Counted from the first letter of the stretch, positions 1-5,270 are shown. The stretch: 5,450 bases of DNA from Pseudobdellovibrio sp. (GCA_025449725.1 JANWIU010000001.1:1-5450), one strand, 5' to 3'. The notes: a model not told the origin generated them from the sequence alone. A program made the numbers and translations.

Positions 1-329
1 CACCCGCGAATAACAGCGAAATAGGTTTTTTCTGTTTCGCGGTTTTTAAATTGATTATTCAAATGAGCGGTAGCGGGTTTGTTCAAACCGAATACCAAAA
101 TTCCTTCCGTCGCGCAGTCCAATCTGTGCGCCGGGAACCCTTTGATGCCGTGAACGTCACTGAGCCATTGAACGCAGGTTCTTCTTTTTAAACCCCGGCG
201 AAATCTTGGGTTTTCAGGCGGGTGAACAAACCAGCCGGACGGTTTAAAAAGTATGAGAATAGATTCATCCTGAAACAGAATCTGCGGATCGGGAAGAACT
301 TCAAGTAATGGATCAAGATTCTCAGACAT
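1..329 (-). CDS. truC: TruC-like tRNA pseudouridine synthase (RluA family), 5' part only
   Basis: This is the N-terminal 109 codons of an RluA-family pseudouridine synthase; the rest lies beyond the left edge. Seen: an N-terminal strand ILFQDESILILFKPSGWFVH (residues 17-36), with the KPSGW.VH signature typical of TruC; the catalytic loop HRLDCATEGILVF (68-80), in which Asp71 is the expected nucleophile; and the following QFKNRETEKTYFAVIRG segment (93-109). In the family, TruC isomerises U65 in the acceptor/T-arm region of certain tRNAs; other RluA members act on rRNA, so the exact target is inferred. The usual Arg after HRLD is Cys72, a mild deviation. The ATG lies inside the 3' end of the upstream regulator gene (8-bp overlap) and has no Shine-Dalgarno, which suggests translational coupling and co-transcription. 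Family assignment is confident; TruC versus another RluA paralogue is moderate. Confidence 0.85.
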   Translation of the reverse strand, partial: MSENLDPLLEVLPDPQILFQDESILILFKPSGWFVHPPENPRFRRGLKRRTCVQWLSDVHGIKGFPAHRLDCATEGILVFGLNKPATAHLNNQFKNRETEKTYFAVIRG

Positions 330-747
330 CTTGCGATTTAACGATTTTTTTCGACAAGTCAGAAAGGCGGTGAGACTCCAGGTACTTTAACGTTGCCTTC
401 TGCGTGCCTTCCGCAATCCCTGTCATTATAGAAAACATGGCGCAACTGACGGCGCATTCTTTATGAGGGGATTTATTACGTGGAGCAATCACTTCAGAAG
501 GAGCCACCGCCAAGTACACGTCTTTCAAATTAATTTGATTCGGTTCTTTTGCCAATTTAACTCCGCCGGACTTTCCGCGCGTTGTGATCACCAATTTGTT
601 TTTTGTCAGCATCGAAAGCAACCGGCGAATAACCACGGGATTCGTGTTCACGCTGACTGCAAGATTATCAGAACTCATTAATTCTTTTTTATTGCAGGCT
701 AAAGCAGTAAGAATATGAACCGCTGTCGCAAATTGTTGGTTGACCAT
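322..747 (-). CDS. Rrf2-family transcriptional regulator, YwnA-like
   Basis: A 141-residue winged helix-turn-helix DNA-binding protein of the Rrf2 family. It resembles Bacillus YwnA along its length as I recall that sequence: start MVNQQFATAVHIL, the HTH region around residues 24-47 with SVNTNPVVIRRLLSML (32-47), the wing TTRGKSGGVKLAK (55-67) and the NLKDVYLAV segment (73-81). The C-terminal half carries Cys98 and Cys102 (ECAVSC), in the loop where IscR and NsrR carry three cluster-ligating cysteines; only two are present here, plus Cys18 near the N-terminus. An in-frame TTG at 783 would add 12 residues, but the ATG at 747 matches the family start and leaves the 45-bp divergent gap free for an operator. 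The gene is divergent from the MFS transporter and overlaps truC downstream, so it probably regulates itself, truC and the transporter. That regulatory link is inferred. Confidence 0.9.
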   Translation of the reverse strand: MVNQQFATAVHILTALACNKKELMSSDNLAVSVNTNPVVIRRLLSMLTKNKLVITTRGKSGGVKLAKEPNQINLKDVYLAVAPSEVIAPRNKSPHKECAVSCAMFSIMTGIAEGTQKATLKYLESHRLSDLSKKIVKSQDV

Positions 748-755
748 GCGGAATG

Positions 756-785
756 TTTTGCCATTTAGGTTCTGGAAATGCAAAA
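756..785. promoter_or_regulatory. Candidate operator: imperfect inverted repeat between rrf2 and the MFS gene
   Basis: The left arm TTTTGC-c-ATTT (756-766) and right arm AAATGCAAAA (776-785) are complementary over 10 bp, with one unpaired C and a 9-bp centre. The repeat fills most of the 45-bp gap between the start codons at 747 (minus) and 793 (plus). A dyad of this size in a divergent regulator/target gap is the usual layout of an Rrf2-type operator. Binding by this regulator is inferred; the repeat itself is directly visible. Confidence 0.5.
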
Positions 786-787
786 TA

Positions 788-793
788 ATTGTA
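788..793 (-). promoter_or_regulatory. Possible -10 box for the rrf2-truC transcript
   Basis: The minus strand reads TACAAT here, five of six matches to the sigma-70 -10 consensus. This would place the transcription start near 781, inside the inverted repeat and about 34 nt upstream of the rrf2 ATG. No convincing -35 hexamer sits 16-18 bp upstream; the region is simply A/T-rich. It is therefore a weak call that depends on the context. Confidence 0.25.
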
Positions 794-2037
794 TGAACAA
801 AAAAATATTTTCATGGGCGATTTACGACTGGGCCAATAGCGTTTTTTACACGACGGTATTAGCAGGATTTTTTCCGGTGTTTTTTAAACAGTATTGGAAT
901 GCCGGTGTTCCCGCGACCATAAGTACAGAAAGATTAGGTGTTTGCGCCGCTATTTCAGGCTTCGTATTGGCGGTTATGTCTCCCACACTGGGCGTGGTGG
1001 CAGACAAAAAAAGAATGAAGAAAAAGCTGCTTTTTTACACAATGGTCATCGGCGTGATCTGCACCATTGGGTTATTCTTTGTTCCGCAGGGTGACTGGCT
1101 TTCGGCGGCTATTTTATATGGATGCGGATTATATATGGTTTCTTCCAGCAGTGTTTTCTATGACTCACTGTTGGTTTCGGTTTGCCGTGAAGATCAATAC
1201 GAATTCGTTTCATCTTTGGGCTATTCACTTGGGTATCTCGGTGGGGGAGTTCTCTTTTCTATCAATGTTCTCATGACACTCAAACCTGATCTATTCGGTA
1301 TTCCTGATGCCGCTACAGCCGTGCGGTTATCATTTTTAACGGTTGCCGTATGGTGGTTTATTTTTACAATTCCTTTAATGAAAAACGTTCCGGAGCCCGA
1401 ATCGGAAGTCAGCAACAAAAAAATCGTTGAACTCACTGCTGAAACGGTAAAAGAGCTGATTCATATTTTTAAAGAAATTTTTCAAAATAAAAATTTATTC
1501 TACTTCATCGTAGCCTACTGGTTTTATATTGATGGCGTCTTTACGGTCATGTCCATGGCCGTCGATTTTGGTCTTTCGCTTGGGCTTGAAAGTGCAGATC
1601 TTTTAAAAGCTCTTTTGATCACTCAATTTGTCGGGTTTCCGTCTGCATTTGTATTCGGAATGATGGCCCGAAAATTCAGCTCGCGGCTGATGATTCTGAT
1701 TGGGTTGGCCATTTATGTCGGTTGTATCGTGGGAGCCTCGCAGATCTCAGAAGCTTGGCATTTTTATGCGTTAGCGACGGTCATCGGCCTCAGCCAGGGC
1801 GGAGTACAGGCTTTATCACGTGCTTTGTTTGCACATTTAATTCCGCCGAACAAAAGCGGGGAGTATTTCGGTTTCTTTAATATGTTAGGGAGATTCGCTT
1901 CGGTATTGGGGCCGCTGCTTGTTGCGTTTTCCGCCGGGTTTACCAATGATTCCCGTAAATCCATTTTAAGCTTACTGATACTGATTATTACGGGCGCTTT
2001 TTTTCTGCTGAAGGTGCGGACGAAGCCAGCTCATTAG
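793..2037 (+). CDS. UMF1-family MFS transporter (Atg22-like permease)
   Basis: A 414-residue polytopic inner-membrane protein of the major facilitator superfamily, UMF1/Atg22-like group. Seen: the N-terminal family signature SWAIYDWANSVF (residues 7-18) followed by TTVLAGFFPVFFKQYW (20-35); the MFS loop 2-3 motif GVVADKKRMKK (67-77); about a dozen hydrophobic segments; and a central charged, amphipathic linker around residues 196-234 between the two six-helix halves. A late SQGGVQALSRALFAHLIP stretch also resembles the conserved UMF1 C-terminal half. The substrate cannot be read from sequence; fungal Atg22 exports amino acids from the vacuole, but bacterial members are largely uncharacterised. 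An upstream in-frame ATG at 778 with an AGG at 767-769 would add five residues. I prefer 793 because family members begin at MNKK and because 778 lies within the inverted repeat. The gene is divergent from the Rrf2 regulator, its likely controller. Confidence 0.9.
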   Translation: MNKKIFSWAIYDWANSVFYTTVLAGFFPVFFKQYWNAGVPATISTERLGVCAAISGFVLAVMSPTLGVVADKKRMKKKLLFYTMVIGVICTIGLFFVPQGDWLSAAILYGCGLYMVSSSSVFYDSLLVSVCREDQYEFVSSLGYSLGYLGGGVLFSINVLMTLKPDLFGIPDAATAVRLSFLTVAVWWFIFTIPLMKNVPEPESEVSNKKIVELTAETVKELIHIFKEIFQNKNLFYFIVAYWFYIDGVFTVMSMAVDFGLSLGLESADLLKALLITQFVGFPSAFVFGMMARKFSSRLMILIGLAIYVGCIVGASQISEAWHFYALATVIGLSQGGVQALSRALFAHLIPPNKSGEYFGFFNMLGRFASVLGPLLVAFSAGFTNDSRKSILSLLILIITGAFFLLKVRTKPAH

Positions 2038-2224
2038 TAGGCTCACCAGTAAGCTCATTAGAATTCGCTTCTGCGTTTGACGGCTCGTCACCGCTTTGGT
2101 GTTTTTGAATCTCCAGGGCTTTTTTGCCGGTGATTCCGACCCATTCAGGGAACATGAGCGCAATAATGACGAAGACAACCGTAATAAAGATGAAAAAAAT
2201 CATTAATGCCCAGGCCATTTCCAT
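1988..2224 (-). CDS. Small single-span membrane protein, unknown function
   Basis: A predicted 78-residue protein that I do not recognise by name. Residues about 4-28 (AWALMIFFIFITVVFVIIALMFPEW, quoted only as its span) form one strongly hydrophobic helix with a very short N-terminus. They are followed by GITGKKALEIQKHQ and a polar, Ser/Glu/Asn/Pro-rich tail ending in EKKRP. This pattern, a clean membrane anchor plus a low-complexity acidic tail, looks like a real protein and not a shadow frame. The last 50 bp overlap the 3' end of the MFS gene on the opposite strand. The start could be the ATG at 2224 or the one at 2218; a GAG lies 8 nt before the latter. It is divergent from rlmE with a 61-bp gap. 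The tail contains an in-frame 10-bp direct repeat (2028-2037 and 2052-2061) encoding NEL twice. Confidence 0.6.
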   Translation of the reverse strand: MEMAWALMIFFIFITVVFVIIALMFPEWVGITGKKALEIQKHQSGDEPSNAEANSNELTGEPTNELASSAPSAEKKRP

Positions 2225-2285
2225 ATCTCAGAAGTAAAACAATCTGTGACTTAAAACAAGATATTTGGTATTTATCTGTGAATAT

Positions 2286-2900
2286 ATGACTTATAACCCG
2301 CGAGACCATTATTTTAAAAAAGCCAAAGATAATAACTTCGCGGCAAGATCCGTTTTTAAGCTTGAAGAAATTGATCAGAAGTTCAAAATCATAAGGTCCA
2401 AACAAAAAATTTTGGATTTAGGGGCGTCGCCCGGTTCGTGGTCACAGTACTGCTCTAAAAAAATCGGTCCTGATGGCCGCATATTAGGAGTGGATCTTAA
2501 ACCGGTTACCGCTAAGCTTTCAAATGCGGTTTTTATTCAAGCGGACTTGCGCGATCTCAATCTTGAAAATATTTTTAAAGAAAACGGTTTTGTTCCTCCT
2601 TTTGATGTCGTCATTTCAGATATGGCGCCGAATACCACAGGGATTCGTTCGACTGATCAGGCGCGCTCTTATGATTTGTGTGAGTTGGCTCTTAATATAT
2701 CCAAGCAGTTTTTGAAAAAAGACGGGCACTTTGTTTGTAAGCTTTTTCACTCCGATGATTTTTCACAATTGCGAAATCTGATCAAAGAAGACTTCGAAAA
2801 ATTCGAGGCTATGAAGCCCGATTCAACGAGAAAAATTTCTAAAGAAATATTCCTTATAGGTCTCAAAAAGAAAACTTATCCTACCTGTACTCAAAAATAA
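2286..2900 (+). CDS. rlmE: 23S rRNA (uridine-2'-O)-methyltransferase RlmE (FtsJ/RrmJ)
   Basis: A 204-residue cytoplasmic SAM-dependent methyltransferase, close to the usual 200-210 of the family. It methylates the 2'-O of U2552 (E. coli numbering) in the A loop of 23S rRNA during late 50S assembly. Seen: the N-terminal DHYFKKAKDNNFAARSVFKLEEID (span 7-30), the SAM-binding motif I DLGASPGSWSQ (44-54), GVDLKP (68-73), QADLRD (85-90) and SDMAPNTTG (111-119). The catalytic tetrad K-D-K-E is complete as Lys25, Asp112, Lys152 (FVCKLF) and Glu187 (SKEIFLIG). The ATG at 2286 is chosen because family members start shortly before the R-[DS]-x-Y/F-x-KKAK segment; an in-frame TTG at 2265 would add seven residues that do not fit. 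No clear Shine-Dalgarno is present. It appears monocistronic, divergent from the small membrane protein. Confidence 0.95.
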   Translation: MTYNPRDHYFKKAKDNNFAARSVFKLEEIDQKFKIIRSKQKILDLGASPGSWSQYCSKKIGPDGRILGVDLKPVTAKLSNAVFIQADLRDLNLENIFKENGFVPPFDVVISDMAPNTTGIRSTDQARSYDLCELALNISKQFLKKDGHFVCKLFHSDDFSQLRNLIKEDFEKFEAMKPDSTRKISKEIFLIGLKKKTYPTCTQK

Positions 2901-3055
2901 GAGCCTCAAATCCACCTCAATTGAACTGACCACACTTTTGACAGTGAAGCTGCTAGATAGTTGATCTGCTTACGTTTTCGCCAAAAAAAATAATTCAAAC
3001 CTTTATTTTAAGTATAGACAGTGGTTCCAAACTGGGTTACTTCTCGTTCCGTTTT

Positions 3056-3062
3056 GGGGGAG
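3056..3062 (+). promoter_or_regulatory. Strong Shine-Dalgarno for the secreted protease
   Basis: A GGGGGAG run ends 5 nt before the ATG at 3068. It is the clearest ribosome binding site in the window and fixes the protease start. The NADAR gene downstream has no comparable site. Confidence 0.7.
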
Positions 3063-3067
3063 ACACA

Positions 3068-3799
3068 ATGAAATTATTAGTGACCACACTGTTAACGATC
3101 GCAAGCTTGAATGTATTCGCGGGACACGCGCAAATCGAAAAAATCATTGGAACTAATGATTTAGTTGCGGTTGATGCCACTGGCAGCAACGTTCCTGAAA
3201 AATATCGTAACATCATTGAAGCTTTCGGCATTATCAGCATGGGTTGCACAGCGACTCACATCGGTAACGGAATTGTGTTAACGGCAGGTCACTGCTTCTG
3301 GGCTGACGAAGTTCTTCAAAAAGACGTACCTTGCAGCGACACAACAATCGCTTGGGGCGTTCGCGAAGGTAAAGAAGCGACAATGACTTCTACTTGTGAA
3401 ATGCTTTTGTTTGCTCAACGTGATTCTACCGGTAACGACTTTGCTATCATGAAAGTATCTCCGGCTCCGGAAGCTGCTGTAGGTGTTGAATTAGAGCGCC
3501 AGGCAACTGTTGGCGATCAATTAACTATCTTTTCTCATCCTGAAGAATTACCGCTTCGCTGGTCACAAAACTGTGTTGTTGAAACTGCAACAGACTCCGA
3601 ATTGCCACCACAAGCTATGCAACACAAATGCGATACAAACCCAGGCAGCTCTGGCGCAACGATCTTAGATGAAACAACTTTAAAAGTAGTTGCGATCCAC
3701 GACGGTGGCCGTTTAACAGCTCCGGGCGAAGGCATGAACTACGGAACTTACCTGACTAACACAGAAGTTCGTAACGCATTAAAAGGCTTAGGCTACTAA
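3068..3799 (+). CDS. Secreted trypsin-like serine protease (S1 family)
   Basis: A 243-residue chymotrypsin-fold protease exported by Sec. Seen: signal peptide MKLLVTTLLTIASLNVFA with a likely signal peptidase I cut after Ala18; a short pro-region or linker; the catalytic histidine in LTAGHC (His75); the aspartate in GNDFAIMKV (Asp124); and the nucleophile in CDTNPGSSGATI (Ser195). Cys60 and Cys76 flank the histidine loop as in the classic 42-58 disulfide; Cys169/Cys188 and Cys89/Cys110 are plausible further pairs, which fits an oxidising compartment. The Ser loop reads GSSGA and not GDSGG, so the Asp that caps the new N-terminus during trypsinogen activation is absent; this resembles V8/glutamyl-endopeptidase-type members. 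An Asp six residues before the Ser aligns with trypsin Asp189, but specificity is uncertain. The codons favour GGT, CGT and AAC types, which suggests good expression. Seven bp separate it from the NADAR gene. Confidence 0.92.
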   Translation: MKLLVTTLLTIASLNVFAGHAQIEKIIGTNDLVAVDATGSNVPEKYRNIIEAFGIISMGCTATHIGNGIVLTAGHCFWADEVLQKDVPCSDTTIAWGVREGKEATMTSTCEMLLFAQRDSTGNDFAIMKVSPAPEAAVGVELERQATVGDQLTIFSHPEELPLRWSQNCVVETATDSELPPQAMQHKCDTNPGSSGATILDETTLKVVAIHDGGRLTAPGEGMNYGTYLTNTEVRNALKGLGY

Positions 3800-3806
3800 T
3801 TCCTAA

Positions 3807-4505
3807 ATGAAGTTTGTTTTGTCTCTATCATTATTATTATCATCAATTTTTGGCTGCTCTAGTGCAGCCAAAAAAGTTTTTAACGATGGTTATCCTGATG
3901 TTTGGTGGCAAGAAGTTCCTAAAGACCAACTGGCCAGTTGGGAAATCGGCCCACAAGAAGCCGACAGAGAAAAGGGCGAAGTCATTCTGTCTAAGCGTAA
4001 TGAGCTTGGAAAGCTTTCTAACTTTACACCTGCACCCTTCACATTAGACGGCACCACTTACGCCAGCATTGAAGGTTTGTGGCAGTCTATGAAGTTTCCG
4101 GAAGGCCCCAAAGACGAACGCATGAAAGACAAAACCCTTGTTTGGCCATTCACGCGAGAACAAGTTCAGCAAATGACCAGCTTCGAAGCGAAGCGGGCGG
4201 GCGATAAAGCCGGCGAAAACATGAAGAAGCTGGACATTGACTGGGTTACCTACAAAGGCCAAAAAATTGATTACAAAGGCACTGAAAAAGAAAAGTTCTA
4301 CGACATTATCTTTCGGGCCAGCCGCGCAAAATTAGAAAGTAATCCTGATATCAAAGCTTTGCTTCTGAGAACAAAAACTCTGAAGCTGTTGCCTGATCAT
4401 CATCAAAAACCGACAGATCCGCCTTCTTACCGCTACTTCGAAATTTATATGAAGTTGCGCGAAGAATATCTGGCGCAAGGCCTGTCTGCTTCGTTGAAGT
4501 TTTAA
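3807..4505 (+). CDS. Putative lipoprotein with a NADAR domain
   Basis: A 232-residue protein with a lipoprotein signal: MKFVLSLSLLLSSIFGC, lipobox I-F-G-Cys17, followed by SS, which would favour the outer membrane under the E. coli +2 rule. The Phe at -2 is unusual but tolerable. From about residue 58 it matches the NADAR (YbiA/DUF1768) fold: GEVILSKRNELGKLSNFTPA (57-76), PFTLDG (77-82), YASIEGLWQSMKF (85-97, with the conserved S-x-E...Q..K, Glu89 and Lys96), an EAKRAGDKAG segment (127-136) and KFYDIIFRASRAKLESNPDIKALLLRT (span 163-189). Characterised NADAR proteins hydrolyse N-glycosidic bonds, in riboflavin-pathway intermediates or in ADP-ribosylated guanine; the substrate here is unknown. 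The usual C-terminal GxNxLG motif is replaced by LPDHHQKP...YRYFEIYMKLREEYL. No Shine-Dalgarno is visible, so translation probably couples to the protease stop 7 bp upstream. No other Cys occurs after Cys17. Confidence 0.82.
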   Translation: MKFVLSLSLLLSSIFGCSSAAKKVFNDGYPDVWWQEVPKDQLASWEIGPQEADREKGEVILSKRNELGKLSNFTPAPFTLDGTTYASIEGLWQSMKFPEGPKDERMKDKTLVWPFTREQVQQMTSFEAKRAGDKAGENMKKLDIDWVTYKGQKIDYKGTEKEKFYDIIFRASRAKLESNPDIKALLLRTKTLKLLPDHHQKPTDPPSYRYFEIYMKLREEYLAQGLSASLKF

Positions 4506-4563
4506 AGACTAAAAAAATTTTCAATATTCAAGTGCATGGCGATCGACTGCATGTCGGAAAGGC

Positions 4564-5097
4564 TCACGCAGTACTTATTCGCTGCGCCTTCTTACGTGGC
4601 TTAAAAGGAATAAAACCGAACGCTTCTAAAGTATTCTGTAAAAGATAATCACTGGAAATCTTAAAATCTTTTCCCCACTCAAGAATGCGAGTGAAGGGCC
4701 GCTTATCCCAGAACTGTACCGCTTTGGCCGCGCCCTTTTCAGCCTTCAAAATCAATCGCGCAATCAGTCCGCTAACAGAGCGAATAAACTTTATAAACGC
4801 CGCACGCGAAGAGGGTAAAATGATGAGATGTAAATGATTACCGGCATTCGCAAAACGGTAGACCTTTACCCCGCAGGCCTTTGCTTGCTTATAAATGACT
4901 TCTGAAACCTTTTTATTATTTCGCAGTAAGCTTTGTGGTCCCTTTGCCAAAGTAGACCGAAGCACCAAATGCATCGCCTTCTTGGTGGAAACCGGCCGCT
5001 TTTCTTTTGGATTAGAGTTTTTTAAATACGCACCACCGAAATTCTTTGGGCTTTTCGATTTAAAATTCTCTAAAAATAATTGCTTCGGCGATTGCAT
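4564..5097 (-). CDS. REP-associated tyrosine transposase (RAYT, Y1/HUH family)
   Basis: A 177-residue single-strand DNA transposase-like protein of the Y1_Tnp/RAYT group, enzymes that cleave REP palindromes through a 5'-phosphotyrosine. Seen: the basic N-terminus ending in KKAMHLVLRS (39-48), matching the RAYT HxVxR-type first strand; the HUH metal-binding motif GNHLHLIIL (86-94, His88 and His90); the helix FIKFIRSVSGLIAR (101-114); FWDKRPFTRIL (129-139); and the catalytic tyrosine candidate Tyr151 in SSDYLLQNTLEAFG (148-161), the family's Y...NP position with Thr in place of Pro. The reading frame and catalytic residues look intact. It stands alone with no terminal inverted repeats or target duplications, as expected for domesticated RAYTs. 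The first 40 residues are rich in Lys, Ser and Asn. It is convergent with the NADAR gene with a 58-bp gap holding no clear terminator. It lacks a Shine-Dalgarno. Confidence 0.88.
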   Translation of the reverse strand: MQSPKQLFLENFKSKSPKNFGGAYLKNSNPKEKRPVSTKKAMHLVLRSTLAKGPQSLLRNNKKVSEVIYKQAKACGVKVYRFANAGNHLHLIILPSSRAAFIKFIRSVSGLIARLILKAEKGAAKAVQFWDKRPFTRILEWGKDFKISSDYLLQNTLEAFGFIPFKPRKKAQRISTA

Positions 5098-5103
5098 TCG
5101 AAG

Positions 5104-5132
5104 AATTTAGTTACTTATTGTAGCGATGTCAA
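5104..5132 (-). promoter_or_regulatory. Sigma-70-like promoter for the RAYT gene
   Basis: The minus strand has a perfect -35 TTGACA (5127-5132), a 17-bp spacer and TAAATT (5104-5109), four of six matches to the -10 consensus. The expected start would fall at about 5097, the A of the RAYT ATG, which would give a leaderless mRNA and would explain the missing Shine-Dalgarno. A TACAAT at 5117-5122 is an alternative -10, but its nearest -35-like hexamer (TTGACT) is 20 bp away. Confidence 0.5.
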
Positions 5133-5210
5133 TTTTAAATAAAGTCAACTCTGCGCGCAACTGTATTAACTAAAGAATGCAGAAGTTTTATTAAATAGTT
5201 TGAACGAATT

Positions 5211-5235
5211 TAAAAAGCCGGATTTAGTGATCCGG
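5211..5235 (-). terminator. Intrinsic terminator-like hairpin, minus strand
   Basis: The arms CCGGAT (5218-5223) and ATCCGG (5230-5235) form a perfect 6-bp stem with a 6-nt loop. On the minus strand it is followed by C and then TTTTT (5216-5212). This would stop leftward transcription coming from the right side before it enters the RAYT promoter. No convincing minus-strand gene ends just upstream, so the transcript it serves is unclear. The same hairpin can be read as a REP-like element. Confidence 0.5.
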
Positions 5236-5241
5236 AACTAC
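5218..5241 (-). repeat. REP-like element: GTAG plus palindrome
   Basis: The minus strand reads GTAG (5241-5238), TT, and then the perfect palindrome with arms CCGGAT/ATCCGG. A GTAG or GGAG tetranucleotide at the 5' foot of a GC-containing hairpin is the hallmark of REP sequences recognised by RAYT enzymes, and a RAYT gene starts 121 bp away. Only this one copy is visible in the window, so REP status rests on the motif and the neighbour alone. Confidence 0.3.
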
Positions 5242-5270
5242 TTACCAAGACGACGATAATATTGCGTCCG

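Noticed and set aside
740..768. TTGACC-N17-ATTTAG as a plus-strand promoter for the MFS gene
   Set aside because: The -35 is good but the -10 is poor, and the start would fall almost at the gene start. Kept only as a weak possibility.
2028..2061. Direct repeat AGCTCATTAG in two copies 24 bp apart
   Set aside because: Explained as an in-frame NEL duplication in the low-complexity tail of the small membrane protein; no sign of an attachment site.
2225..2285. Divergent promoters and a 5-bp inverted repeat (AGATA/TATCT) between the small membrane protein and rlmE
   Set aside because: A/T-rich sequence gives many weak -10-like hexamers but no convincing -35/-10 pair on either strand, and a 5-bp dyad is expected by chance.
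2938..2966. Perfect TTGACA at 2938-2943 as a -35 box for the protease gene
   Set aside because: At 16-18 bp spacing there is no acceptable -10 (GTTGAT or TTGATC). A TATAGA at 3013-3018 lacks a matching -35. No protease promoter can be placed with confidence.
4506..4590. Possible terminator or REP between the convergent NADAR and RAYT genes (TGCATG repeated at 4533 and 4548; CGCAG/CTGCG at 4567-4586)
   Set aside because: TGCATG forms only a 4-bp pairing, and the CGCAG/CTGCG stem lies inside the RAYT coding end with no T-tract on either strand.
4564..5097. Complete insertion sequence (IS200-type) around the transposase
   Set aside because: No partner accessory gene, no element-end hairpins flanking both sides and no target-site features. 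The protein motifs fit a stand-alone RAYT better.
5107..5173. Inverted repeat TTAGTTA / TAACTAA near the RAYT promoter
   Set aside because: Seven bases in A/T-rich DNA separated by 53 bp is within chance expectation.
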